The notes under the pieces were generated by a model that searched no databases, had not been told where the DNA came from, and was given only the letters and a program-made list of their open reading frames with translations. 64,000 bases of DNA from assembly GCA_964245825.1 (NCBI GenBank), contig CAXTNT010000007.1:62001-126000 (forward strand). Direction: 5' to 3'. This stretch comes from CAJCIY01 sp964245825 (GTDB lineage: Bacteria > Actinomycetota > Actinomycetes > Mycobacteriales > CAJCIY01). Positions 24,654 to 33,073 of the stretch are shown one piece after another (position 1 is the first letter of the stretch; each line of letters opens with the position of its first letter). The position numbers were made by a program, and so were the translations under genes.

Positions 24654-25065
24654 TCTGGAGCCACGTGCCCACCACCCTGCTCATCCCGTCGATCTGGAGC
24701 CGGAAGCCGAGCGTCTCGTAGAACCCGCGGGCGTCGTCGGTGAACAGCCCGACGTGCTGGCCCGGCACGGTGGCGAGCAACCGCCGGACCATCTCCGCCG
24801 CGACCCCGCGTCGCCGGTGGGCGCTCGCGGTCCAGACGTCGACGAGGTAGGCGTTGCACACGCCGTCGCTCAGCAGGCGCGCGTTGCCGACCAGTGCGGT
24901 CCCGCAGCGGGCGAAGGCCACCGCATGCGAGGCGGCGTGACTCGCCGCGTACTGCTCGGGAGTACGGCCGTTGTCGAAGTCGTCGGCGGTCAGCGCCGCC
25001 TTGAGCGCGGCCCAGTCGACGCCGGCGGCGGTGTCGGCGAACGTGACAACGGGTTGGTCCGGCAT
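24646..25065 (-). CDS. GNAT-family N-acetyltransferase
   Basis: 139 residues. Motif A of the acetyl-CoA-binding site is VDVWTASAHRRRGVAAEMVRRL (R-x-x-G-x-A type, about 80-95), preceded by the ALVGNARLLSDG strand and followed by VGLFTDDARGFYETLGF (motif B, Tyr for general acid). It acetylates an amine on a small molecule or protein; the substrate is unknown. TACGCT is 6 nt before the ATG. This gene is extra compared with the mycobacterial gtrA-PH-birA order. Confidence 0.85.
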   Translation of the reverse strand: MPDQPVVTFADTAAGVDWAALKAALTADDFDNGRTPEQYAASHAASHAVAFARCGTALVGNARLLSDGVCNAYLVDVWTASAHRRRGVAAEMVRRLLATVPGQHVGLFTDDARGFYETLGFRLQIDGMSRVVGTWLQTP

Positions 25066-25071
25066 CCGGAG

Positions 25072-25077
25072 AGCGTA
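25072..25077 (-). promoter_or_regulatory. -10-like TACGCT, leaderless start of GNAT gene
   Basis: TACGCT lies 6 nt before the ATG at 25065. Confidence 0.45.
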
Positions 25078-25123
25078 CGGGCGAAGTCCGCCCGGCGAGC
25101 CGGGGAGTCAGCGGGTGGGCGCG

Positions 25124-25651
25124 TCAGCCGGCGGTCCGCTCCCCCTCCGAGGACGCCCGACGCACCAGCTCGGAGACGGTGCGCTGGACGCTCTCCACCC
25201 GCGGCACGTCGACGAGCACGACCTGCCCGTGCTCGCCGGCGCTCTCCACGACCAGCGTGCCGGAGCGGAAGAGCCGCTCGGCGGCGGTGTGGGCGAAGCT
25301 CACGTCGTGGACGCGCTCCAACGGCACGTCGCGACCGCGCCGGGCCAGGACACCCTCGCGCAGCACGATCCGCTGCGTGGTGACCACGTACTGCCGACTC
25401 TGCCAGACCAGGTACGGCCGCAGACTCCAGCGCGCCAGGACGAACAAGGCGACGAGCAGCACCACGAGCCGGAGCCAGCCTTGAATGGCGACGCCGTGAA
25501 CCTCCCAGGACGGCACGACCTCGGCGACGAAGGCGGCCACCCCCACGGTGAGCGGCACCAGCAGCAGAGGCCGGGCGAGTGCGCGCCAGTGCCCGCGCAG
25601 GTCCAACACGACCTGCTCCGCCGGCGACAGCAACCGGGTCGGGTACGGCAC
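25124..25651 (-). CDS. Bacterial PH-domain (bPH2) membrane protein
   Basis: 175 residues. The N-terminus PTRLLSPAEQVVLDLRGHW is followed by two hydrophobic helices (about 29-47 and 56-74) and a YdbS/bPH2-type domain: LVWQSRQYVVTTQRIVLREGVLARRGRDVPLERVHDVSF, then LVVESAGEHGQVVLVDVPRVESV. It is the counterpart of Rv3278c, next to birA. bPH2 proteins are membrane-bound and of unclear function. The GTG start has CACACT 6 nt upstream. A Mycobacterium-like position suggests a conserved but uncharacterised link with the carboxylase genes. Confidence 0.85.
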   Translation of the reverse strand: MPYPTRLLSPAEQVVLDLRGHWRALARPLLLVPLTVGVAAFVAEVVPSWEVHGVAIQGWLRLVVLLVALFVLARWSLRPYLVWQSRQYVVTTQRIVLREGVLARRGRDVPLERVHDVSFAHTAAERLFRSGTLVVESAGEHGQVVLVDVPRVESVQRTVSELVRRASSEGERTAG

Positions 25652-25663
25652 CTGCCGAGTGTG

Positions 25664-26395
25664 TCAGTCCGGGTGGCCCGGATCGCGGAGGTGCTCGACG
25701 TCCCCGGCCGCGTACGGCGCACCGTCGACGACGAGCCGCCCCTGGTCGTCGACGCCGTCCGCCAGCCCACGGTGCACGGTGCCGTCGGGCAGGTGGACCG
25801 CCACCCGCCGCCCGATCGTGTCGCACAGCCCGCGATAGTCGGCGGGCGTCGCGCCCCCGGCCAGCGCCCGCAACACCGCTCGCAGCAGCGTCAGCCGGTC
25901 GCTGCTGCCCCCGGCGAGGGACACCGACGTCGCGGCCCGGTCCGGCGGCAGCTCAGCGGCTGTCGTGGTCACGTTCAGCCCGATGCCCAGCACGACCCGG
26001 CCGGCCGCGACCTCGGCGAGGATCCCGGCGATCTTCCGGCCGTCGACCAGGACGTCATTGGGCCACTTCAGCCGCGGCTCGAGGCCGGCCGTGTCCCGAA
26101 GCGCCCGGGCGAGCGCGACCCCGGCCAGCAGGGGCACCCAGGGCGAGGGCGGCGCGGTCAGCAGCGCAGACAGGAGCAGCCCCGCCCGTGGGGGTGAGTT
26201 CCAGGACCGCGTGAGCCGGCCGCGCCCGGCGGTCTGGTGCTCGGCGACCAGCACCAGGCCCGGCGGTTCGCCGGCGCGGGCGCGTGCCGCGACATCGGCG
26301 TTGGTGGACGCGGTGGTCGGCACGACCTCGACCCGCCAGCCGCCGCCGACGGTGACCGGCGTACGCAACGGTGGCCGGTCGAGGTCAGTCCACAT
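25664..26395 (-). CDS. birA: Biotin--[acetyl-CoA-carboxylase] ligase BirA
   Basis: 243 residues, class I (no DNA-binding domain). Motifs: STNADVAARA, biotin-binding AEHQTAGRGRLTRSW (GRGRxxRxW), LKWPNDVLVDGRKIAGILAE with the catalytic Lys, and VLGIGLNVTTT. A small SH3-like C-terminal domain follows (GRRVAVHLPDGTVHRGLADG). It adenylates biotin and attaches it to the carboxylase BCCP Lys, here most likely AccA3 (29310). Start is the ATG at 26395; it has GAGACT 6 nt upstream, overlapping the accD5 -10 on the other strand, so the two promoters may compete. Confidence 0.93.
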   Translation of the reverse strand: MWTDLDRPPLRTPVTVGGGWRVEVVPTTASTNADVAARARAGEPPGLVLVAEHQTAGRGRLTRSWNSPPRAGLLLSALLTAPPSPWVPLLAGVALARALRDTAGLEPRLKWPNDVLVDGRKIAGILAEVAAGRVVLGIGLNVTTTAAELPPDRAATSVSLAGGSSDRLTLLRAVLRALAGGATPADYRGLCDTIGRRVAVHLPDGTVHRGLADGVDDQGRLVVDGAPYAAGDVEHLRDPGHPD

Positions 26396-26400
26396 CCGGC

Positions 26401-26407
26401 TAGTCTC
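26401..26407. promoter_or_regulatory. Overlapping divergent -10 hexamers of accD5 and birA
   Basis: TAGTCT (26401-26406, plus strand) is 8 nt before the accD5 ATG. GAGACT (26402-26407, minus strand) is 6 nt before the birA ATG. The hexamers share five positions, so two polymerases could not occupy both. Confidence 0.45.
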
Positions 26408-26414
26408 GCGCCCC

Positions 26415-28022
26415 ATGACCGCATCGGCGGCGGCGGCCTCGGCCGACCAGCCTGCGAGGCCCGACATCCACACCACCGCCGGCAAGCTCGACGCCCTCCG
26501 CAGCCGCGTGGAGGAGTCCCTGCACCCTGGCGCCGACGCAGTGGTCGCCACGCGGCGGGCGGCAGGCAAGCTCACCGCCCGGGAGCGGATCGAGGCGCTC
26601 CTGGACGCGGGCAGCTTCACCGAGACAGACGCGCTGGCCCGGCACCGCAGCCGCGAGTTCGGGCTCGAGCAGAAGCGGCCGACCGGCGACGGGGTGGTGA
26701 CCGGGTACGGCACCATCGACGGCCGTCCGGTGTGCATCTTCAGCCAGGACGCGACCGTCTTCGGGGGCGCCCTCGGCGAGGTCTACGGCGAGAAGACCGT
26801 CAAGGTGATGGACCTCGCGTTGAAGACGGGCTGCCCGGTCGTCGGCATCAACGAGGGGTCCGGCGCCCGGATCCAGGAGGGAATCATGGGGCTCGCGCTC
26901 TACGGCGACATCTTCTACCGCAACGTCCTGTGCTCCGGCGTGGTCCCGCAGATCAGCCTGATCCTCGGCAACTGCGCCGGCGGCCACGTGTACTCACCCG
27001 CCCTCACCGACTTCACCCTGATGGTCGACCAGGGCTCCGCGATGATGATCACCGGCCCGGACGTGATCAAGACGGTGACCGGCGAGGACGTCACCATCGA
27101 GGAGCTCGGCGGGGCGCGTACCCACAACTCCAAGAGCGGCGTCGCGCACTTCATGAGCGCCGACGAGGCCGAGTGCCTGGAGCTGACCAAGACCCTGCTG
27201 TCGTACCTGCCCTCGAACAACCTCTCGGAGCCGCCGGCCTTCGACGCCCCGGACGCCCTCGCCGAGGCACCGGTGACCGAGCTCGACACGTTGATCCCGG
27301 ACAGCAACAACGCGCCGTACGACATGAAGAGCGCCATCACGGCGGTCCTCGACGACGGCGAGTTCCTCGAGGTGCAGGAGCTGTGGGCGCCGAACATCGT
27401 GACCGGCTTCGGGCGGGTCGAGGGACGCAGCGTCGGCGTCGTGGCCAACAACCCGATGTTCTTCGCCGGCACGCTCGACATCGACGCCGCCGAGAAGGCA
27501 GCCCGCTTCGTCCGCACCTGCGACGCGTTCAACGTGCCGGTGCTGACCTTCGTGGACGTGCCCGGTTACCTGCCGGGCGTCAGCCAGGAGCACCGCGGGA
27601 TCATCCGGCACGGCGCCAAGCTGCTGTACGCCTACTCCGAGGCGACGGTGCCCAAGGTCACGGTGATCACCCGCAAGGCCTACGGCGGTGCGTACGTGGT
27701 GATGGGCTCCAAGCACCTCGGCGCCGACGTCAACCTGGCCTGGCCGACCGCGCAGGTCGCCGTCGTCGGGGCGCAGGGCGCCGTCAACATCATCCGGCGC
27801 AAGGAGATCGCCGCGGCGGACGATCCGCAGGCTGTGCGCGCGCAGTTCATCACGGAGTACGAGGACGCGCTGGCGACTCCCTACATCGCGGCGGAGCGAG
27901 GCTTCGTGGACGCGGTGATCGAGCCGTCGGCGACGCGCCTGGAGGTGGCGAAGGCGCTGCGTCTGCTGCGTACCAAACGCCAGACCCTGCCGCCCAAGAA
28001 GCACGGGAACATCCCGCTGTGA
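26415..28022 (+). CDS. accD5: Acyl-CoA (propionyl-CoA) carboxylase beta subunit AccD5
   Basis: 535 residues, a biotin-dependent carboxyltransferase. The N-half has DARSRVEE-like helices, TGYGTIDGRPVCIFSQDATVFGGALGE and GINEGSGARIQEGI (oxyanion Gly pair). The C-half has FVDVPGYLPGVSQEHRGIIRHGAKLLYAYSEATVPKVTVI and RKAYGGAYVVMGSKHLGAD. It transfers carboxyl from carboxybiotin on AccA3 to propionyl- or acetyl-CoA, giving methylmalonyl- or malonyl-CoA. It is followed by accE and, further on, accA3. The ATG at 26415 is divergent from birA. Longer upstream frames run antisense through birA and are rejected. Confidence 0.95.
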   Translation: MTASAAAASADQPARPDIHTTAGKLDALRSRVEESLHPGADAVVATRRAAGKLTARERIEALLDAGSFTETDALARHRSREFGLEQKRPTGDGVVTGYGTIDGRPVCIFSQDATVFGGALGEVYGEKTVKVMDLALKTGCPVVGINEGSGARIQEGIMGLALYGDIFYRNVLCSGVVPQISLILGNCAGGHVYSPALTDFTLMVDQGSAMMITGPDVIKTVTGEDVTIEELGGARTHNSKSGVAHFMSADEAECLELTKTLLSYLPSNNLSEPPAFDAPDALAEAPVTELDTLIPDSNNAPYDMKSAITAVLDDGEFLEVQELWAPNIVTGFGRVEGRSVGVVANNPMFFAGTLDIDAAEKAARFVRTCDAFNVPVLTFVDVPGYLPGVSQEHRGIIRHGAKLLYAYSEATVPKVTVITRKAYGGAYVVMGSKHLGADVNLAWPTAQVAVVGAQGAVNIIRRKEIAAADDPQAVRAQFITEYEDALATPYIAAERGFVDAVIEPSATRLEVAKALRLLRTKRQTLPPKKHGNIPL

Positions 28023-28110
28023 CTGGGGTCTGCACGCCCAGCCGGACGGACCTCGAGCCTGCGCGGCGCGGATCCGTCGCAGAGCGGCCCGCGCCACGGC
28101 AGGCGCGGCC

Positions 28111-28329
28111 GTGAGCGGCGGTGCGCCGGTGCTGCGGATCATCCGCGGCATTCCGGCGGACACCGATGCTTCCATCGAGGTCGCGGCCCTCGTCGCGGTT
28201 CTGCTCGCGCGCGACGACCAGCACCCGGGGCCGTCCCAGCCGACGCGTTGGGCGGCCCGCGACGGCCTGGTGCGTAGGCCGCTCGCACCGGGACCGGACG
28301 GCTGGTGGGCCAGCGGCCGGCCCGGTTAG
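28111..28329 (+). CDS. accE: Acyl-CoA carboxylase epsilon subunit
   Basis: 72 residues, the small actinobacterial epsilon subunit that bridges alpha and beta subunits. The body LRIIRGIPADTDASIEVAALVAVLLAR is followed by a tail WAARDGLVRRPLAPGPDGWWASG typical of AccE5. GTG start. It lies 88 nt after accD5 and almost touches the convergent PAP2 gene (stop at 28331). Small size and weak conservation make the family call depend partly on context. Confidence 0.85.
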   Translation: MSGGAPVLRIIRGIPADTDASIEVAALVAVLLARDDQHPGPSQPTRWAARDGLVRRPLAPGPDGWWASGRPG

Positions 28330-28330
28330 C

Positions 28331-29161
28331 TCAGCCGGGGACGCCTCCCGGGTACGGGTTGTCGACCTGGCGCCGCCCGGGATCGGTGACCCCGACGCCG
28401 CGGTCGAAGCGCCCGGAGCGACCGCGAGAGCGCCGGCCCCCGAACCGGGTCACCATCGGCGGCGGCCGGTACACCAGCCACGCGCTCAGCCCGAGGATCG
28501 CCAGCCCCACGATGCCGTCGCTCCAGTAGTGGTTGGCGGTCGCGACGACGACCAGGGTCGTCAGGACGGGGTGGGCGAGGGCTACCCAGCGCCACCGCCG
28601 GGTCGAGACCCCGACCACCGTGACCCCGACCAGGACCGCCCAGGCGACGTGCAGGGACGGCATCGCCGCGTACTGGTTGGCCAACCCGACCGTGGTGTTG
28701 GCGTTGTACGCGCTCGGCCCGAACACCTGCATGGTGTCGACGAGGCCGTCGCCGCCGAACAGCCGCGGCGGCGCCAGCGGCACGAGCACAGTGAAGACCA
28801 GGGCGATGCCCGTCGTGATGGCCAGCGTCAGGCGTACCCGGGAGTAGGAGTCGTGGTGCCGGAACCAGAGCCACAGCAGGAAGGCCACCGTGATCGGGAA
28901 GTGCACGCTCACGTAGTAGCGGTCGGCCAGCCGCACCAGGGCCGGGTGATGCAGGAGCAGATGCTGGACGGCGCCCTCAGGCGGCAGATGCAGCCACCGC
29001 TCGACGTGCCAGACCCGACGCGCGTTGTGCTCCGCGGTTTCCACGTGGCCCGCGGCCAGGTGCCGGCCCTCGCGGTAGAGCACGAGCAGAACGCCGACGA
29101 GCGCGACTTCCAGACTCAGGCGCCGCACGCCCGGACGACGCGCCACCGCCGGTCTCGTCAT
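28331..29161 (-). CDS. PAP2-superfamily membrane phosphatase/synthase-like protein
   Basis: 276 residues with about six hydrophobic helices. PAP2 catalytic motifs are visible as YAAMPSLHVAWA (PSLH, about residue 170) and TANHYWSDGIVG (HxxxxD region, about 218), with an upstream Arg/Lys-rich VHFPITVAF region. This subset resembles the inositolphosphorylceramide-synthase-like PAP2_3 proteins, which dephosphorylate lipid phosphates or move phospho-head groups; the substrate is unknown. Start is the ATG at 29161, with GGAGG at about 8 nt. It sits where mycobacteria have maf, between accE and accA3. Confidence 0.85.
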   Translation of the reverse strand: MTRPAVARRPGVRRLSLEVALVGVLLVLYREGRHLAAGHVETAEHNARRVWHVERWLHLPPEGAVQHLLLHHPALVRLADRYYVSVHFPITVAFLLWLWFRHHDSYSRVRLTLAITTGIALVFTVLVPLAPPRLFGGDGLVDTMQVFGPSAYNANTTVGLANQYAAMPSLHVAWAVLVGVTVVGVSTRRWRWVALAHPVLTTLVVVATANHYWSDGIVGLAILGLSAWLVYRPPPMVTRFGGRRSRGRSGRFDRGVGVTDPGRRQVDNPYPGGVPG

Positions 29162-29194
29162 GCGCTCGTCCTCCTGGCCCACTCTCTGGCTGGC

Positions 29195-29205
29195 GAACAG
29201 TGTTC
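29195..29205. promoter_or_regulatory. Perfect inverted repeat GAACA-g-TGTTC in the PAP2/accA3 divergent region
   Basis: An 11-bp palindrome, GAACA/TGTTC around one base, lies upstream of the PAP2 start and about 105 nt before accA3. It could be an operator half-site pair. Spacing is not that of an actinobacterial SOS box. Confidence 0.25.
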
Positions 29206-29256
29206 ACCTGCCGTGCATTTCCCGGCCGAGCCGGCAGGGCTCGGCCGACGGGTCGG

Positions 29257-29262
29257 TACGAT
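29257..29262 (+). promoter_or_regulatory. Candidate -10 TACGAT of accA3
   Basis: TACGAT about 47 nt before the GTG at 29310 would give a short leader that carries the GGGAG ribosome-binding site. Confidence 0.35.
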
Positions 29263-29309
29263 CGCCGCGCCCGCCCCGAGAGGTCGTCCAGCGCTGGGAG
29301 ATGCAACGC

Positions 29310-31052
29310 GTGCGCAAGGTGCTCATCGCCAATCGCGGCGAGATCGCCGTCCGCGTCGCGCGCGCCTGCCGGGACGCGGGCTACGGCAGCGTCGCCGTCT
29401 ACGCAGACCCCGACCGCGACGCCCCGCACGTGCGCGCCTGCGACGAGGCGTTCGCGCTGGGCGGATCGACACCCGGTGAGTCGTACCTGTCGATCGAGAA
29501 GATCCTTGCGGCGTGCGAGCAGGCCGGCGCCGACGCCGTCCACCCCGGGTACGGGTTCCTGTCCGAGAACGCCGGCTTCGCCCAGGCCGTCCTCGACGCG
29601 GGCCTGACGTGGATCGGACCGCCTCCTGCGGCCATCGCGGCGCTGGGCGACAAGACGACCGCCCGGCACATCGCGCTGAAGATCGGCGCCCCCCTCACCC
29701 CGGGCACCGCCGACCCGGTGGCCGGGGTCGGGGAGGTGCTGGCCTTCGCCGACGAGTACGGGCTGCCGCTGGCGATCAAGGCGGCCTTCGGCGGTGGCGG
29801 CCGCGGCCTGAAGATCGCCCGTACCCGGGAGGAGATCCCGGAGCTGTTCGACTCGGCGGTCCGCGAGGCGGTCGCCGCCTTCGGGCGGGGCGAGTGCTTC
29901 GTGGAGCGTTACCTCGACGCGCCGCGGCACGTCGAGACGCAGGTGCTCGCCGACAGCCACGGCAACGTCGTCGTGGTGTCCACCCGCGACTGCTCGCTGC
30001 AGCGGCGCTACCAGAAGGTGGTCGAGGAGGCGCCGGCGCCGTTCCTCACCCAGGCACAGCTCGACCAGCTCTACGACGCGTCCAAGAAGATCGTCCGCGA
30101 GGCCGGCTACGTCGGCGCCGGCACCTGCGAGTTCCTCGTCGGGCAGGACGGCCTGATCTCGTTCCTGGAGGTCAACACCCGCCTGCAGGTGGAGCACCCG
30201 GTGTCCGAGGAGGTCGCGGGCATCGACCTCGTCCGCGAGCAGTTCCGCATCGCCGAGGGCGAGGAGCTCGGGTACCCGGACCCGCCGCTGCGCGGGCACT
30301 CGTTCGAGTTCCGGATCAACGGTGAGGACCCCGGTCGCGGCTTCCTGCCCGCCCCCGGCACGGTGACCCGCTTCGTCGCGCCGTCCGGGCCGGGCGTCCG
30401 GGTCGACGCGGGGGTGGAGTCCGGCAGCGTCATCGGCGGCCAGTTCGACTCGATGCTCGCCAAGCTGATCGTCACCGGCGCGACCCGCAAGCAGGCGCTG
30501 GAGCGCTCGCGGCGCGCGCTGGACGAGATGGTCGTTGAGGGGATGGCGACGATCCTGCCGTTCCACCGCGCGGTGGTGCGGGACCCTGCGTTCACGAGCG
30601 AGCCCTTCAGGGTGCACAACCGTTGGATCGAGACCGAGTTCGACAACACCCTCGAGCCGTTCAGCGCTGGTGCGGAGGCCACCGAGGCCGAGCCCCGAGA
30701 GACCGTCGTGGTCGAGGTCGGCGGGCGGCGGCTGGAGGTCTCGCTGCCCGCCGGGCTGGGGGCCGTCACGCGCGGCGGGGGCCAGCAGCCGAAGGCCCGG
30801 CGGGGGGCCGGCAAGAAGGCGGCCGCGGCCGCGAGCGGGAACGCACTGACCGCACCCATGCAGGGCACGATCGTGAAGGTCGCGGTGGCGGACGGTGCGC
30901 CCGTCGCGGCGGGCGACCTGGTCGTGGTGCTCGAGGCGATGAAGATGGAGCAGCCACTGCTCGCGCACAGGGCCGGGACGATCAGCGGCCTCAAGGCGGC
31001 GGTCGGAGCCTCGGTCAGCGCCGGCACCGTCCTGTGCGAGATCACGGACTGA
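29310..31052 (+). CDS. accA3: Acyl-CoA carboxylase alpha subunit AccA3 (biotin carboxylase-BCCP)
   Basis: 580 residues. The biotin carboxylase N-domain is RKVLIANRGEIAVRVARACRD, with HPGYGFLSENAGFA. The ATP-grasp domain has KAAFGGGGRGLKIA, and the catalytic region EVNTRLQVEHPVSEEVAGID. The C-terminal BCCP domain is preceded by an Ala/Lys-rich linker and holds the biotinyl Lys (about 545) in EAMKMEQPL. It carboxylates its own biotin for AccD subunits. I prefer the GTG at 29310, 9 nt after GGGAG; an ATG at 29301 abuts that Shine-Dalgarno without a spacer. Confidence 0.95.
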   Translation: MRKVLIANRGEIAVRVARACRDAGYGSVAVYADPDRDAPHVRACDEAFALGGSTPGESYLSIEKILAACEQAGADAVHPGYGFLSENAGFAQAVLDAGLTWIGPPPAAIAALGDKTTARHIALKIGAPLTPGTADPVAGVGEVLAFADEYGLPLAIKAAFGGGGRGLKIARTREEIPELFDSAVREAVAAFGRGECFVERYLDAPRHVETQVLADSHGNVVVVSTRDCSLQRRYQKVVEEAPAPFLTQAQLDQLYDASKKIVREAGYVGAGTCEFLVGQDGLISFLEVNTRLQVEHPVSEEVAGIDLVREQFRIAEGEELGYPDPPLRGHSFEFRINGEDPGRGFLPAPGTVTRFVAPSGPGVRVDAGVESGSVIGGQFDSMLAKLIVTGATRKQALERSRRALDEMVVEGMATILPFHRAVVRDPAFTSEPFRVHNRWIETEFDNTLEPFSAGAEATEAEPRETVVVEVGGRRLEVSLPAGLGAVTRGGGQQPKARRGAGKKAAAAASGNALTAPMQGTIVKVAVADGAPVAAGDLVVVLEAMKMEQPLLAHRAGTISGLKAAVGASVSAGTVLCEITD

Positions 31053-31191
31053 CCCGGCCAGATCACTCCAGCTGCGGCATGCCCCCCCGCATCGGTCAGA
31101 ACCCCCCGTCGCTGTGGCAGCGCCAGACTCTGACTGATGGCCGTGGGCGGCGGGGACGGATCGGTGGCGGCGGCCCCCGTACGCGGGTGAC

Positions 31192-31545
31192 ATGCTCGGC
31201 CGTGTGGCGAGGGGCGACTACCGGCCGGGGCTCGGCGGGCAGGTGCGCTACACGCTCGGCGGCCGACTGACCAGACACGTCGAGTGGGTACGCCATGACC
31301 TCACCGACGCCGGCTGGCAGGTGCGGCTGCTGCTCCGTGCGTTCCTGCCCCTGATCCCGGTGGTCGTGGTGGCCGCGCTGCTGCCGCTGCCCATGGCGTA
31401 CCTGCACGTGATGATGGCGCTGCTCGTCGTCCTGTCGTGGGCGCTGACCATCCCGCCGCTCGTGGAGCCGCTGCGCAACCGGCGGCTGCGCCAGCACGGG
31501 ATCGAGCCTCCCCCGGAGGCCCAGCCCTACCGCACCTACGGGTGA
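31192..31545 (+). CDS. DUF5313-like small membrane protein
   Basis: 117 residues. The N-terminal region YTLGGRLTRHVEWVRHDLTDAGWQ, then two membrane helices (about 51-66 and 69-88) and a basic tail with RNRRLRQHGIEPP, recalls an actinobacterial DUF5313 family. ATG at 31192 or GTG at 31201 may start it. It ends 25 nt before the convergent lpdA stop. Function unknown. The assignment is from pattern memory only. Confidence 0.65.
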   Translation: MLGRVARGDYRPGLGGQVRYTLGGRLTRHVEWVRHDLTDAGWQVRLLLRAFLPLIPVVVVAALLPLPMAYLHVMMALLVVLSWALTIPPLVEPLRNRRLRQHGIEPPPEAQPYRTYG

Positions 31546-31570
31546 GCAGCGAGGCCCCCGCGACGGGCTC

Positions 31571-33007
31571 CTAGGGCTCGTGCAGCATCAGGCGGCGGGC
31601 GGCCTCGGTCAGCGACCCCGACAGAGACGGGTAGATCGAGAACGTGTGCGCCACCTGGTCCGCCGTCAGCCCGTTCTGCACCGCCAGCGAGACCGGCAGG
31701 ATGAGCTCGCTCGCCCGCGGCGCGACCACCACGCCGCCTAGCAGCGAGCCGGTGCCCGGACGGCTGAAGAGCTTCACGAACCCGTCGGTGATCCCCTGCA
31801 TCTTCGCGCGGGCATTGGTGGCCAGCGGCAGCAGGACCGTGTGCGCCGCGACTTCGCCGCGCTCGACCATGGCCGCGGTGACCCCCACGGTCGCGATCTC
31901 GGGGTCGGTGAAGACGTTCGCGCTCACGCTCGCGAGCCGCAGCGGGCCGACCGCCTCCCCGAGGGCGTGCCACATGGCGATCCGGCCCTGCATGGCGGCC
32001 ACCGACGCGAGCATCAGCACCCCGGTGACGTCGCCAGCCGCGTACACGCCCGGCGCACTCGTCCGGGAGACGCGGTCGGTACGCACGAAGCCGCGCTCGT
32101 CGGTGGCGACGCCGGCCGCCTGTAGGTGCAGCCCGGCGGTCTGCGGCACCGAGCCGACGGCGAGCAGGCAGTGCGACCCCTCGACCCGGCGGCCGTCGGT
32201 GAGCGTGACGACAACCCCGTCCTCGGTGCGCTCGGCCGCCGCGGCACGGGCGTGGCCGAGCACCTCGATGCCACGCCGGGCGAACACGTCCTGCACGACG
32301 GCGGCGGCGTCGGGGTCCTCGCCCGGCAGCACCCGGTCGCGGCTGGAGACCAGCGTGACGCGAGAGCCGAGCGCCCGGTAGGCACCGGCGAACTCGGCCC
32401 CGGTCACCCCCGACCCCACGACCACGAGGTGCGGCGGCAGCTCGGGCAGGTCGTAGAGCTGACGCCAGTCGAGGATCCGCTCGCCGTCGACCGGCGCCGA
32501 GGGCATCATCCTCGGCGTGGCCCCGGTGGCGACCAGGACGACGTCGGCCCCGACGCCGACCTGCGTCCCGTCGCTGGCCCGGACCAGGAGCCGGTTCGCG
32601 CCGGTGAACCGGGCGGCACCCGCGACGAGCGTCACACCCGCGCGGACCAGGCCGCCGGTGATGTCCGCGGACTGGGCCGCCGCGAGGGCGCGCACCCGGG
32701 CGTACACCCGCTGCACGTCGAGCTCGACCACGTCCGGCGGGGTGACCGGCGTGGCGTCACCCCAGGTGGCGACGTGCGGCCGGCCGTCCTCGGCGTACAG
32801 CCGCACGCCGAGATCGCCGGCCCCGGCCAGGGAGGTCATCAGGTCGGAGGTCGCGATCAGCGTCTTGGACGGGACGCAGTCGGTGAGCACGCAGGCGCCG
32901 CCGATGCCGTCGCGGTCGACGAGGGTGACCTCGGCGCCGAGCTGGGCGGCGACCAGGGCCGCCTCGTAGCCCGCCGGCCCACCCCCGACGATCGCGACGC
33001 TGGTCAT
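31571..33007 (-). CDS. lpdA: NAD(P)H-quinone reductase LpdA (flavoprotein disulfide reductase family)
   Basis: 478 residues. FAD-binding VAIVGGGPAGYEAALVAAQLG, redox-type GGACVLTDCVPSK with Cys39 and Cys44 (CX4C intact), NAD-binding VVVGSGVTGAEFAGAY, FAD motif GVYAAGDVTGVLML, and dimerisation domain ending TFSIYPSLSGSLTEAAR. The His of the usual HPT..E dyad is replaced (YPS). M. tuberculosis LpdA (Rv3303c), a quinone reductase rather than a lipoamide dehydrogenase, is the expected orthologue and is reported to lack one cysteine; this protein keeps both. It is followed divergently by a cyclotransferase gene and the amidohydrolase, as around Rv3303c-Rv3305c. Confidence 0.85.
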   Translation of the reverse strand: MTSVAIVGGGPAGYEAALVAAQLGAEVTLVDRDGIGGACVLTDCVPSKTLIATSDLMTSLAGAGDLGVRLYAEDGRPHVATWGDATPVTPPDVVELDVQRVYARVRALAAAQSADITGGLVRAGVTLVAGAARFTGANRLLVRASDGTQVGVGADVVLVATGATPRMMPSAPVDGERILDWRQLYDLPELPPHLVVVGSGVTGAEFAGAYRALGSRVTLVSSRDRVLPGEDPDAAAVVQDVFARRGIEVLGHARAAAAERTEDGVVVTLTDGRRVEGSHCLLAVGSVPQTAGLHLQAAGVATDERGFVRTDRVSRTSAPGVYAAGDVTGVLMLASVAAMQGRIAMWHALGEAVGPLRLASVSANVFTDPEIATVGVTAAMVERGEVAAHTVLLPLATNARAKMQGITDGFVKLFSRPGTGSLLGGVVVAPRASELILPVSLAVQNGLTADQVAHTFSIYPSLSGSLTEAARRLMLHEP

Positions 33008-33059
33008 GCGCGGCCGGTCGGGGCACTCGTCACGCCGTCGAGTCTCCCATCGGGGCCGC

Positions 33060-33065
33060 TAGGCT
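33060..33065 (+). promoter_or_regulatory. -10-like TAGGCT, leaderless start of cyclotransferase gene
   Basis: TAGGCT lies 8 nt before the GTG at 33074. Confidence 0.42.
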
Positions 33066-33073
33066 CGGTGCCC

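Noticed and set aside
26395..26416. Longer birA start at 26416
   Set aside because: It would overlap the accD5 start codon and leave out the -10 spacing; the domain begins after 26395.
28327..28338. Perfect tRNA A-box-like TAGCTCAGCCGG
   Set aside because: No B-box, acceptor stem or anticodon arm follows; it is the junction of the accE and PAP2 stops.
29195..29205. Possible LexA (SOS) box
   Set aside because: GAAC and GTTC are separated by 3 nt; the actinobacterial SOS box needs 4.
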